Below are positions 19,062 through 27,444 of a stretch of 64,000 nt of DNA, piece after piece. The position numbers and the translations under genes were made by a program. Source of the DNA: Vibrionaceae bacterium. GTDB taxonomy: Bacteria > Pseudomonadota > Gammaproteobacteria > Enterobacterales > Vibrionaceae. The notes beneath the pieces were generated by a model. It did not search any database. It was not told the DNA's origin and was given only the letters and a program-made list of their open reading frames with translations. Numbering within the stretch: the stretch's first letter is position 1; every line of letters begins with the position of its first letter. The stretch spans positions 1 to 64,000 of the forward strand of contig JAAEZQ010000004.1 in NCBI GenBank assembly GCA_018222805.1. The letters run 5' to 3'.

Positions 19062-19147
19062 TTAACAAGGGTGTTAAAAAAAAGCATTATCTTTCGAACC
19101 ACGTCGAGCGCTAATGTAATTGGGTGTTAAACATATCACTTACATTA
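19062..19147. promoter_or_regulatory. Operator region between the LysR gene and cuyA
   Basis: Two perfect inverted repeats are visible: TTAACA-AGGG-TGTTAA at 19062-19077, and TAATGTAA (19112-19119) with TTACATTA (19140-19147). The sequence GGGTGTTAAA occurs twice in direct orientation, at about 19069 and 19121. Dyads of this T-N11-A form are typical of LysR-type regulators. Which dyad is the operator is inference. Confidence 0.5.
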
Positions 19148-19161
19148 ACAGGAGACATAAA

Positions 19162-20172
19162 ATGCATTTAGCACGTTATCCACGTTTGAAGTTTGCTCAT
19201 TTAGACACACCGCTTGAGCTAATGGAAAACCTAAGCAAGGCACTGGGCGGTCCGAACATCTGGATCAAACGAGATGATTGCACTGGTCTAGCTGGTGGTG
19301 GCAACAAAACTCGTAAGCTTGAGTTCTTAATGGCAGATGCTATTGAAAACGGTGCCGACACGATTATTACTCAAGGTGCAACTCAGTCGAATCACGCTCG
19401 TCAAACCGCAGCTATCGCAGCCAAATTAAATATGGATTGCTACATCTTGCTAGAAGACCGAACAGGTAGTGACGACCCTGACTATAAATTCAATGGCAAC
19501 GTCATGCTGGATCAGCTGTTTAATGCAAAATTATCGAAATACCCTGGCGGTACAGACATGAATGCAGCGATGGATGATGTTGCGGCAACACTACGCTCAG
19601 AAGGTAAAAAACCGTACATTATCCCTGGCGGAGGTTCTAACCACATCGGCGCGCTTGGCTATGTAAACTGTGCACTAGAGATCCTAAAACAAAGCAATGA
19701 CCAACAGCTAAAAATCGACCACGTTGTGCATGCAACAGGTAGTGCGGGTACTCAGGCTGGTCTAGTAACTGGTTTCGCGATGACAAACAGCCAAATCCCT
19801 GTCTTGGGTGTCGGTGTTCGTGTCGACAAACAAACTCAAGAAGGCAACGTGTTCAAACTTGCGCAACGTACAGCAGAACACCTAGGCGCTAAAGATGCGG
19901 TATCACGTGAAGATGTAGTAGCAAACTGTGATTACGTTGGTGAGGGCTACGGCATCCCTGCTCCTTCAACCATTGAAGCCATCAATATGTTCTCTACTTA
20001 CGAAGGCATCCTGTTAGACCCAGTTTATTCTGGCAAAGGCGCAGCAGGCTTGATTGATCTGATTCGCAAAGGACATTTCAAGAAGGGCGAAAACATCGTA
20101 TTTGTTCACACTGGAGGCGCGCAAGCACTCTTTGGCTACCGTGACAGCTTCGATTTTGCTAACTACGAATAA
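19162..20172 (+). CDS. cuyA: L-cysteate sulfo-lyase-like PLP enzyme (CuyA / D-cysteine desulfhydrase family)
   Basis: PLP-dependent beta-eliminating enzyme of 336 residues. CuyA converts L-cysteate to pyruvate, sulfite and ammonia; its close relative DcyD acts on D-cysteine. The PLP lysine is K49 in [10 protein letters not shown], and [14 protein letters not shown] is the substrate-binding block. The start [19 protein letters not shown] is characteristic of the CuyA/DcyD group. The ATG at 19162 follows AGGAG; an upstream in-frame TTG at 19120 lies in the operator and is rejected. CuyA is preferred over DcyD because the next gene is a CuyZ-like exporter and a TRAP importer follows. Confidence 0.78.
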   Translation: MHLARYPRLKFAHLDTPLELMENLSKALGGPNIWIKRDDCTGLAGGGNKTRKLEFLMADAIENGADTIITQGATQSNHARQTAAIAAKLNMDCYILLEDRTGSDDPDYKFNGNVMLDQLFNAKLSKYPGGTDMNAAMDDVAATLRSEGKKPYIIPGGGSNHIGALGYVNCALEILKQSNDQQLKIDHVVHATGSAGTQAGLVTGFAMTNSQIPVLGVGVRVDKQTQEGNVFKLAQRTAEHLGAKDAVSREDVVANCDYVGEGYGIPAPSTIEAINMFSTYEGILLDPVYSGKGAAGLIDLIRKGHFKKGENIVFVHTGGAQALFGYRDSFDFANYE

Positions 20173-20193
20173 GCGCTGAGGGAAGAGAAAGTC

Positions 20194-21216
20194 ATGGCCA
20201 ATATCCTAAGTAATAACGCACATATTGAGCAGCTAGCAAGCCTCAAGAACACCTATGCTCCAGGGGTTTTAATCTCTGTTCTTGTTGGTTTAGCCGCCCT
20301 GTATCTATCAAATAACTATGGTGCGCCAGCGATGTTAATGGCTCTCTTACTGGGTATGGCCTTTAACTTTCTTAGCGTGGAGCCCGCCTATGCCAAAGGG
20401 CTGGAATTTACAGCCAAAACTGTCTTAAGAATTGGCGTTGCACTGCTTGGTGTAAGAATCACCTTAGGTGATATCACTGCGCTTGGTGTAACCCCGATTA
20501 TTACAGTATGCGCGGCTGTTGGTTCCACCATTGCTTTTGGCATCTTCCTGGCAAAACGAATGGGGTTTAATTCTCACTTTGGGTTGCTCACGGGTGGCTC
20601 AGTGGCTATCTGCGGCGCTTCGGCGGCGATGGCTATCAGTGCCATTTTACCTCAGAGCGAAGAGTCAAAACGTAACACCTTGTTCACCGTGATCGCGGTC
20701 ACCACGCTCAGTACTGTTGCAATGGTGCTTTATCCGCTCGTCGCCCTTGCACTAGAGCTAAATACAACGGAGATAGGCTTCTTTTTAGGTGGAACGATAC
20801 ATGACGTAGCACAAGTTGTGGGAGCTGGGTATAGCGTGTCAGAGGAAGCCGGCAACTTAAGTACCTTTGTTAAGCTATTACGCGTTGCAACGCTCGTCCC
20901 TGTGGTTTTAATCGCATCATTTTTCTTAATGAAGCATAATGCTTCGCATCAAGGTAGCAAAGTTCAACTGCCCTTTTTCCTCGTCGGTTTTGTATTGATT
21001 TTTATTGTTAACAGCACCGGAATAATCCCTGCCGCTCCACTGGAGTTACTTAACGCGCTATCAGCGAAGTTGCTTCTAATCGCGGTTGCTGCACTCGGTG
21101 TGCGAACGTCGCTAAAAGACGTATTAACGGTCGGTATAAAACCTATCTTACTCGTTATTACGGAAACGCTATTTATAGCAGCAGTTATTTTACTCTGTAT
21201 TTTCTTCACTAGATAA
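20194..21216 (+). CDS. cuyZ: YeiH/UPF0324-family exporter, CuyZ-like
   Basis: Inner-membrane protein of 340 residues with about ten hydrophobic segments. It belongs to the YeiH (putative sulfate exporter) family, visible in YAKGLEFTAKTVLRIGVALLGVRITLGDI and GGSVAICGASAAMAISAIL. Members next to cuyA or suyAB are thought to export the sulfite or sulfate released by sulfo-lyases. It starts 21 bases after cuyA with GGGAAGAG before the ATG. Export of sulfite is inferred from context. Confidence 0.8.
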   Translation: MANILSNNAHIEQLASLKNTYAPGVLISVLVGLAALYLSNNYGAPAMLMALLLGMAFNFLSVEPAYAKGLEFTAKTVLRIGVALLGVRITLGDITALGVTPIITVCAAVGSTIAFGIFLAKRMGFNSHFGLLTGGSVAICGASAAMAISAILPQSEESKRNTLFTVIAVTTLSTVAMVLYPLVALALELNTTEIGFFLGGTIHDVAQVVGAGYSVSEEAGNLSTFVKLLRVATLVPVVLIASFFLMKHNASHQGSKVQLPFFLVGFVLIFIVNSTGIIPAAPLELLNALSAKLLLIAVAALGVRTSLKDVLTVGIKPILLVITETLFIAAVILLCIFFTR

Positions 21217-21233
21217 ACACTCAAGGAAATAAA

Positions 21234-22559
21234 ATGGAATTTATTAAAACAGCCAACAAAAAAGACAACGTGGTTGATAGCGATCTAGAAACACGCGCAA
21301 TTGTCGAAGGCATGCTGAAAAGAATCGAGCAAGAAGGTGAGCAAGCGGTCGCTGAATACGCTGAAAAGTTCGATAGCTGGACGTCTGAGTTTGTTTTATC
21401 GAACGAGAAACTGCAGCAACTCATCGACTCTGTGCCCCAAAGCGTTAAAGATGACATCGACTTCGCGCATAAACAGATCAAGCGTTTCGCTGAAGCGCAA
21501 CGCAACAGCCTAACTGAGTTTTCTCTGGAAACAGAAGAAGGCGTCACTTTGGGGCAAAAAGTCCTACCGGTACAAGCAGCGGGATGTTACGTACCAGGAG
21601 GCCGATACGCACACGCAGCTTCAGCACTAATGAGTGTCGCGACCGCCAAAGCGGCGGGCGTTCCAAATATTATCGCTTGTTCTCCCCCGCGCGGTGAAAG
21701 CATTAACCCAGCCGTTGCTTATGCGATGCACGTTGCAGGTGCGGATATCATTCTAGAGATGGGTGGCGTACATGCGATCGCAACCATGGCGAATGGTCTG
21801 TTTGGTACACCAAAAGTCGACATCATTGTTGGCCCAGGCAACGCGTATGTAGCAGAAGCGAAACGCGCTCTGTTCGGCCCTGTTGGAATTGATGTTTTTG
21901 CTGGCCCAACCGAATCGGCCATCATCGCGGATAAACACGCTGACCCTATGACGATTGCCGTCGATCTGGTTTCTCAGGCAGAGCATGGCATCAACTCCCC
22001 TGTTTGGCTATTTACCACGTCACGCAAAATTGGCGAAGAAGTGCTGGCGATCATGCCATCTGTCATTGCAGATATGCCAAACGCAGATGTGTGCGAAGCG
22101 TCATGGCGTGATTACGGCGAGATCATTTTCTGCGAAGACAAAGAAGAGCTTGCGAAAGTCAGTGATGAATACGCGTGTGAACACCTGCAAGTAATGACTG
22201 AAGATCTGGAATGGTGGAAAAACAACCTCAACAACTACGGCTCACTTTTCCTCGGTGAAGGCAGCACAGTCACTCACGGTGATAAGTGTTCGGGGACCAA
22301 CCATATTTTGCCAACCAAATGCGCAGCGCGTTACAGCGGTGGCCTTAACGTACAGAAGTTCATGAAAGTACTGACTTATCAACAGATCAGCAACGAAGCG
22401 AACCTGATTTTTAGTGCCGCTGGGTCTCGTATTTCCCGTACCGAAGGCATGGAAGGCCACGCACGTGCTTGTGACTGGCGACTAAGAAAGTACTTCCCTG
22501 ACATGGAATGGGATTTCGACGTTTACAACCAGAAGTCGTACACATCTGAGGAAGTTTAG
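21234..22559 (+). CDS. HisD paralogue of the sulfopropanediol dehydrogenase (HpsN) type
   Basis: NAD-dependent alcohol dehydrogenase of the histidinol dehydrogenase superfamily, 441 residues. HisD-type residues are conserved: GPTE (224-227), QAEH with zinc ligands Q248 and H251, catalytic pair E316-H317 (ACEHL), the HGDKCSGTNHILPT block with D350, and H409 in EGMEGHARACDWRLRKYFP. That last stretch is typical of HpsN rather than biosynthetic HisD, and no other his gene is near. HpsN oxidises 2,3-dihydroxypropane-1-sulfonate to sulfolactate in two steps. Since HisD itself oxidises an amino alcohol to an amino acid, cysteinolate to cysteate is an attractive alternative here. Confidence 0.78.
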   Translation: MEFIKTANKKDNVVDSDLETRAIVEGMLKRIEQEGEQAVAEYAEKFDSWTSEFVLSNEKLQQLIDSVPQSVKDDIDFAHKQIKRFAEAQRNSLTEFSLETEEGVTLGQKVLPVQAAGCYVPGGRYAHAASALMSVATAKAAGVPNIIACSPPRGESINPAVAYAMHVAGADIILEMGGVHAIATMANGLFGTPKVDIIVGPGNAYVAEAKRALFGPVGIDVFAGPTESAIIADKHADPMTIAVDLVSQAEHGINSPVWLFTTSRKIGEEVLAIMPSVIADMPNADVCEASWRDYGEIIFCEDKEELAKVSDEYACEHLQVMTEDLEWWKNNLNNYGSLFLGEGSTVTHGDKCSGTNHILPTKCAARYSGGLNVQKFMKVLTYQQISNEANLIFSAAGSRISRTEGMEGHARACDWRLRKYFPDMEWDFDVYNQKSYTSEEV

Positions 22560-23753
22560 ATGGAAAGGTTCACCAAATCATTCACTCAGCAAGGACCTAT
22601 CCCCGAAGAAGGGATCGCACTCGCCGTAGAGGTTATGCGTTCTGGTCGCTTGCATCGCTACAACGTTGAGCATGGTGAAAAAAGCACAACCGATCAACTT
22701 GAGCTAGCCTTTGCTCAATACATGGGCGTGGATAATTGTTTGGCATGTGCATCATGCGGGTATGCCCTTCATATCGCTATGCGCAGTGTTGGGGTCGGTC
22801 ACGGTGATAAAGTGCTGTGCAACGCGTTTACTTTGGCACCTGTACCGGGCGCGATTCATAATACAGGGGCCACTCCAGTACTGGTTGAAATTGATGAAAA
22901 CCTGTGTATCGACTTAGATGATCTTGAATATAAAGCGGACCAAAGCGGTGCTAAGTTCTTATTGCTCTCCCATATGCGTGGTCATATTGCAGATATGGAT
23001 AAAGTGATCGATATTTGCCATCGCTACGACCTAACGCTAATTGAAGACTGCGCACATACCATGGGTGCGAAATGGAATGGGAAACTTAGCGGCAGTTTTG
23101 GCGATGTTGCCTGCTTTAGTACTCAAACCTATAAGCACATGAATTCAGGTGAAGGTGGCTTACTGGTTACTCCGCACAAGAAAATCATGGCGAGAGCGAT
23201 CATCTACTCAGGTTCATACATGCTTTATGACCGTCACCATGCCGCGCCAGAAAGGAGCGAGTTTGATGATGTTCGTCTGCAAACCCCTAACTACAGTGGT
23301 CGTATGGATAACTTGCGCGCCGCAACGTTGCTGCCGCAAATAGTCAAATTGGATGAAGATTGTAAAGCATGGAACTTACGCCACGATATTGTTGCAGAAG
23401 TGCTAGCCACCAGCGACAAGCTCAAACTAACTAAGCGACCACAAAAAGAGCAGTTTGTTGCCAGTTCCATTCAGTTTAGCCTGCCTACTTTCAGTGCAGA
23501 GCAATGTATTTCTTTGGTAGAGCGATGTGCGAAACGCGGTGTGGTGCTTAAGTGGTTTGGCAGCAACACCCCTGAAAGTTACACCAGTAAATACGATAGT
23601 TGGGCCTATCTTAACGACGAAACGCAGTTAGTTAAAACCGATCAGGTGCTGTCTACCCTAATTGATATGCGCCTGCCTCTTACTTTTGACGAAGAAGATT
23701 GTAGCTTAATTGCCAAAATAATCGTCCAGGAAGTGGAGGCAAGCGATGAGTAA
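22560..23753 (+). CDS. DegT/DnrJ/EryC1/StrS-family aminotransferase
   Basis: PLP enzyme of 397 residues with the fold of sugar aminotransferases. The PLP lysine is K192 in FSTQTYKHMNSGEGG and the cofactor-nitrogen aspartate is D163 in IEDCAHTMGA. The family usually transaminates keto sugars. In this operon a small keto-sulfonate is a more likely substrate, for example making or breaking an amino-sulfonate, but the reaction is unknown. The ATG starts one base after the dehydrogenase stop, with GAGGAAG in front, and its end overlaps the racemase gene by 8 bases. Confidence 0.85.
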   Translation: MERFTKSFTQQGPIPEEGIALAVEVMRSGRLHRYNVEHGEKSTTDQLELAFAQYMGVDNCLACASCGYALHIAMRSVGVGHGDKVLCNAFTLAPVPGAIHNTGATPVLVEIDENLCIDLDDLEYKADQSGAKFLLLSHMRGHIADMDKVIDICHRYDLTLIEDCAHTMGAKWNGKLSGSFGDVACFSTQTYKHMNSGEGGLLVTPHKKIMARAIIYSGSYMLYDRHHAAPERSEFDDVRLQTPNYSGRMDNLRAATLLPQIVKLDEDCKAWNLRHDIVAEVLATSDKLKLTKRPQKEQFVASSIQFSLPTFSAEQCISLVERCAKRGVVLKWFGSNTPESYTSKYDSWAYLNDETQLVKTDQVLSTLIDMRLPLTFDEEDCSLIAKIIVQEVEASDE

Positions 23754-24456
23754 CCAGCTCACTCCTGGTGTTATTGGTGGTATGGGCCCCGAAGCGACAA
23801 TTGATCTGATGTACCGCGTGTTTGAACAGACGTCAGCATCAGACGACAGTGGCCACATTCGACTGCTAGTCGATAACAACCCTAAAGTACCTTCACGGAT
23901 TAAAGCCATTATTGAAGGCACAGGCGAAAGCCCAGCTCCTTGTATGGTTCAAATGGCGCAGGGGCTTGTAAGCCAAGGGGCCGACTTTTTAGTTATCCCT
24001 TGCAACACCGCTCATTACTACTACCAAGACGTCGCAAGTTCGGTTGATGTTCCGGTGATCAATTTGCTCGATATTACAGCCGAAGCAATGCGCTCACTTG
24101 GCTACTTAAAAGTCGGCTTGCTGGGTTCCACTGCTCTACAGATAACCAATATTTATGGTCCGGTGTTTAGCAAGCATGGCCTGACCCCTGTTTATCCAGA
24201 TCCACATCATCAGGATGATTTGATGGTGCTGATCAAAGCAATCAAAGCCAAATCATTCACCGATGATGACCTGAAAACTCTGGACGAGTTACAAAAGCAC
24301 ATGGCAAGTCAAGGTGTGGATTGTCTAGCTCTCGTCTGTACTGAGCTTTCAGTTATTAAAAACAAAATAGAGTCTGATGTACCTGTATTCGATGCGGTAG
24401 ACATTCTATCCAAGGAAATCATTGAACGCGCACAACAAACTAAACCTAATCTATGA
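23746..24456 (+). CDS. Aspartate/glutamate racemase family protein
   Basis: Cofactor-free racemase-fold protein of 236 residues. Both catalytic cysteines are present: C86 in VIPCNTAHYY and C198 in ALVCTELS, and the entry GVIGGMGPEATIDLMYR is typical. Such enzymes invert the alpha carbon of acidic amino acids. Cysteate is the sulfonate analogue of aspartate, so conversion of D- to L-cysteate ahead of the CuyA step is a plausible role. GGAGG precedes the ATG, which overlaps the aminotransferase stop by 8 bases, so the two are probably coupled. Confidence 0.83.
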   Translation: MSNQLTPGVIGGMGPEATIDLMYRVFEQTSASDDSGHIRLLVDNNPKVPSRIKAIIEGTGESPAPCMVQMAQGLVSQGADFLVIPCNTAHYYYQDVASSVDVPVINLLDITAEAMRSLGYLKVGLLGSTALQITNIYGPVFSKHGLTPVYPDPHHQDDLMVLIKAIKAKSFTDDDLKTLDELQKHMASQGVDCLALVCTELSVIKNKIESDVPVFDAVDILSKEIIERAQQTKPNL

Positions 24457-24467
24457 GGGAACGAACT

Positions 24468-25454
24468 ATGAAAAAGACGATTATCTTAAGTACTGCCATG
24501 CTTTTATCGTTTTCAGCCAATGCCGCAAAATGGAATATTGCGATTGGTGATGGCGCAGGATCAACGCAAGAGATCATTGCTCAAAAATTTTCAGACATTC
24601 TTGCAGACGAAACTAATGGCCAGATTGAAACTGCACTGTTTGTAAATGGCCAATTAGGCTCCGAACAAGCCACCGTCAACGATGTCTCTATGGGGCTTCT
24701 TGATATGTCTGTTGTGGGTAGCTCCAATCTAGCAGCATTGTCCCCTGCTATTGGCCTATTTACTTATCCATACATGTTTCACAACATCGACGACGCTAAA
24801 AAAGCACTAGAAAGTGACGTGACGAAAAAGATTGAGCAAGATGTTCTTAAGCAAGCCAATGTACGCATTGTTTCTTGGACTTACTCTGGCTTCCGCCGTT
24901 TAACAAACTCGGAGCACCCAGTCACGAAGCTAGAAGATCTGCAGGGTTTGTCGGTGCGTGTCCCGAAAAGTAAAGTGATTCTTGATACCTATAAATCGCT
25001 GGGTATTGGCGCAACACCTATCGCATGGAGCGAAACGTTCGCGGCCTTACAACAAGGTGTTGTTGATGGACAAGAAACACCTTACGCAGCTATTCAGTCG
25101 ATGAAATTTGGTGAAATTCAAAAGTACCTGACTGAAACACACTATCTATTCCAAATCGAGCCTGTACTGATGTCAGAAAGCTTATATCAAGCGCAGTCTG
25201 ATGAGGTAAAACGCGCGATTGATAAAGCGGGTGACGAAGCGGAACTATACAGCTACGAGTACCTAATCAAGGCCGAAGACAAAATCAAACAAGACTTGAT
25301 TGCTAATTACGGCATGAAGATCAGTAAGCTCGAAGATGAGCAAAAGTGGATCGAAAAACTACAAAAAGACGTATGGCCAAAATACTTTGACGAAGTCGGT
25401 GGAAAAGATCGTGTAAATGAGCTTCTGGAAGCGATGGGTCGTGACACTCTATAA
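24468..25454 (+). CDS. TRAP transporter binding protein of the sulfonate island
   Basis: DctP-family periplasmic receptor of 328 residues with signal peptide MKKTIILSTAMLLSFSANAA. The core includes NEQAT-like blocks, EDLQGLSVRVPKSKVI with the conserved arginine that binds the anionic group of the substrate, and GVVDGQETPYAAI. The start at 24468 follows GAGGGA. An ATG at 24453 that overlaps the previous stop would spoil the signal peptide and is rejected. Substrate is predicted to be the sulfonate processed by the upstream enzymes. It is clearly different from the C4-dicarboxylate DctP of the 6.2-7.2 kb locus. Confidence 0.88.
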   Translation: MKKTIILSTAMLLSFSANAAKWNIAIGDGAGSTQEIIAQKFSDILADETNGQIETALFVNGQLGSEQATVNDVSMGLLDMSVVGSSNLAALSPAIGLFTYPYMFHNIDDAKKALESDVTKKIEQDVLKQANVRIVSWTYSGFRRLTNSEHPVTKLEDLQGLSVRVPKSKVILDTYKSLGIGATPIAWSETFAALQQGVVDGQETPYAAIQSMKFGEIQKYLTETHYLFQIEPVLMSESLYQAQSDEVKRAIDKAGDEAELYSYEYLIKAEDKIKQDLIANYGMKISKLEDEQKWIEKLQKDVWPKYFDEVGGKDRVNELLEAMGRDTL

Positions 25455-25466
25455 ACAAAACTAGTC

Positions 25467-25490
25467 AATGTGGGGAGTCATCCCCACATT
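25467..25490 (+). promoter_or_regulatory. Intercistronic hairpin between TRAP receptor and small permease genes
   Basis: AATGTGGGGA and TCCCCACATT form a perfect 10-bp stem with a 4-base loop just after the receptor stop codon. It has no T-run, so it probably stabilises the upstream mRNA or partly reduces downstream expression. The dctPQM operon has a hairpin at the same position. Confidence 0.6.
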
Positions 25491-25509
25491 ATCTCTACAG
25501 GGAAGTAGT

Positions 25510-26025
25510 ATGTTTAAAAATTTCATTGATAATTTCGAAAACTACATCTGCCGAATTCTACTCGTTGCATTCACCTCTATTTTATTTATGCAAATAATTG
25601 CGAGGGAAGTATTCGATCATTCCATAAGCTGGAGTGAAGAGTCCGCAGTTTATTTATTTGTTTGGTTTGTTTTTTTTGGTGCAAGCAGAGCGATTCGCAT
25701 AGAAACTCATAATAGGATTGACTTCCAATATAAATACTTACCTAACAAGGTTGTGGCGACTTTCAAAGTATTAGCTGAGCTATCTTGGTTTATATTTAAC
25801 CTCTATTTTTTCTATTTATGCTACGACTTTGTATTTAATAAAATGAATTTATATTGGAAGTCACAAACATTAGGGGTTCCTATGAAAATGATTTATATGA
25901 TCATGCCTATTGCGTTCCTATTGATGACACTGAGGCATATTCAGGTAAATCTAAAAAAGTTATTTGATCGTGGCGTTGCCGCTGATGCTAGTTTAAGAAA
26001 CAAACAAGCCAAGGAGATGACATGA
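25510..26025 (+). CDS. TRAP transporter small permease of the sulfonate island
   Basis: DctQ-family membrane subunit of 171 residues with four hydrophobic segments. The family region SWSEESAVYLFVWFVFFGASRAIR is clear. The start at 25510 follows AGGGAAG; a longer frame from 25468 would begin inside the hairpin and is rejected. The DNA here looks A/T-richer than the flanking housekeeping genes, in keeping with acquisition. Its end overlaps the large permease gene by 4 bases. Confidence 0.88.
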   Translation: MFKNFIDNFENYICRILLVAFTSILFMQIIAREVFDHSISWSEESAVYLFVWFVFFGASRAIRIETHNRIDFQYKYLPNKVVATFKVLAELSWFIFNLYFFYLCYDFVFNKMNLYWKSQTLGVPMKMIYMIMPIAFLLMTLRHIQVNLKKLFDRGVAADASLRNKQAKEMT

Positions 26026-27362
26026 TTCCTTTAAGTATCACATTTGTTCTTTTTGCAACGTTTTTCTTGCTGTTGCTTATCGGCTCCCCTATCGCGGTGG
26101 CTCTAGGCGGCGCATCGGTACTCTCTTATCTTCAGCTTGATCAAAACCCTATTAAACTGGTCCAGCTAGGCTTTAATGCTATTGGCTCTTTCCCGCTTAT
26201 GGCAATCCCTGCATTCATCTTCGCGGGAGCCATTATGGAAGCTGCTGGCATTTCAAAACGCTTGGTGCATATCGCTGAAACGTTATCGGGTTCATTCACG
26301 GGCGGCATAGGTGCATCAACGGTTGTCGCTTGTATTTTCTTCGGCGCGATATCGGGTTCTGGCCCGGCAACAACTGCAGCGGTTGGGATGTTAATGATTC
26401 CAGCAATGATAAAGCATAACTACGGCAAAGACTATTCTTCAGCTTTAACTGCGGCCTCAGGCGGTTTAGGTATTATCATCCCACCTTCTATTCCAATGGT
26501 TATTTTTGGTATTTCGGCAATGGGAATCGCAGCACCGTTTGAAGCAATCGAAGAATTTGGGCAGTTTCAATCTATATCGATCAGTAAAATGTTTGTAGCG
26601 GGCGTGATTCCCGGTTTAATCATGTCGATCAGTATTCTGATCTATAATTACTTCTATTGTAAACGCTCAAAGATCGCACGCTCCAATCATGCTTGGTCTT
26701 TCAAAGAATCCGTTCAAGCTTGTAAAGATGGTATATGGTCACTCAGTGCACCCGTGGTTATTCTAGGTGGTATCTACACTGGCTTATTTACCCCGACTGA
26801 GTCTGCCATTGTCACTATTTTCTACGTACTGTTTGTTGGAGTATTTATCCATAACGAGCTAACTTGGAAAGAATTCACTAAATGCATTGATTCGACCGCT
26901 TGGTTGTCTGGCCGCATCATGCTGATACTGCTTACCGCGACTGCTTTCGGCCGTTTATTAGTAGAAAACCAAATTCCTGTTGTGATTGTTGATGCATTAA
27001 CAGCCCTAACAACTAATCCTTATATAATTTGGTTGCTGATTATTGGTATTCTTCTGTTTGTCGGGATGTTTATGGAAACATTAGCGGCGATCATGATCTT
27101 AACGCCAGTGTTACTACCGGTCACTTATACACTAGGTATCGATCCTGTACATTTCGGTGTTGTGATGATTTGCGCTCTGTCCATTGGCTTTTCAACGCCA
27201 CCTCTTGGTGAGAACTTATTTGTAGCGTCTGCAATCGCGGAAACGCCTTTTGAAAAAATTACAGCAAAAGTGACACCTATCGTTTTTATTGCGGTAGTAG
27301 CTGTTGTCATTATCGCGTTTGTTCCCCAAATTTCGCTCTGGTTACCTAGCCTGATCTATTAA
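26022..27362 (+). CDS. TRAP transporter large permease of the sulfonate island
   Basis: DctM-family membrane subunit of 446 residues with about a dozen hydrophobic segments. Family signatures include FAGAIMEAAGISKRLVHIAETL, GAISGSGPATTAAVG and GMFMETLAAIMILTPVLLP. The ATG overlaps the small permease stop as ATGA. With the receptor and small permease it completes a sodium-coupled importer. It is followed by a strong terminator, which marks the end of the operon starting at cuyA. Confidence 0.9.
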   Translation: MIPLSITFVLFATFFLLLLIGSPIAVALGGASVLSYLQLDQNPIKLVQLGFNAIGSFPLMAIPAFIFAGAIMEAAGISKRLVHIAETLSGSFTGGIGASTVVACIFFGAISGSGPATTAAVGMLMIPAMIKHNYGKDYSSALTAASGGLGIIIPPSIPMVIFGISAMGIAAPFEAIEEFGQFQSISISKMFVAGVIPGLIMSISILIYNYFYCKRSKIARSNHAWSFKESVQACKDGIWSLSAPVVILGGIYTGLFTPTESAIVTIFYVLFVGVFIHNELTWKEFTKCIDSTAWLSGRIMLILLTATAFGRLLVENQIPVVIVDALTALTTNPYIIWLLIIGILLFVGMFMETLAAIMILTPVLLPVTYTLGIDPVHFGVVMICALSIGFSTPPLGENLFVASAIAETPFEKITAKVTPIVFIAVVAVVIIAFVPQISLWLPSLIY

Positions 27363-27376
27363 CCAGCAAAAAATAA

Positions 27377-27412
27377 AGGTGCTGTGCTTTAAAAGTACAG
27401 CGCCTTTTTGTT
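27377..27412 (+). terminator. Terminator of the island sulfonate operon
   Basis: AGGTGCTGT and ACAGCGCCT pair (one G-T) around a 12-base loop and are followed by TTTTTGTTT, 15 bases after the large permease stop codon. Confidence 0.85.
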
Positions 27413-27444
27413 TCCTACAGTTCTAATATAAGGGAATAAGAGAA

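Noticed and set aside
19162..20172. D-cysteine desulfhydrase as the main role
   Set aside because: Possible from sequence alone, but the exporter, TRAP importer and racemase context favours cysteate.
21234..22559. Histidinol dehydrogenase of histidine biosynthesis
   Set aside because: No other his gene is near, the neighbours are sulfonate-type genes and the EGMEGHARACDWRL stretch fits HpsN-type paralogues.
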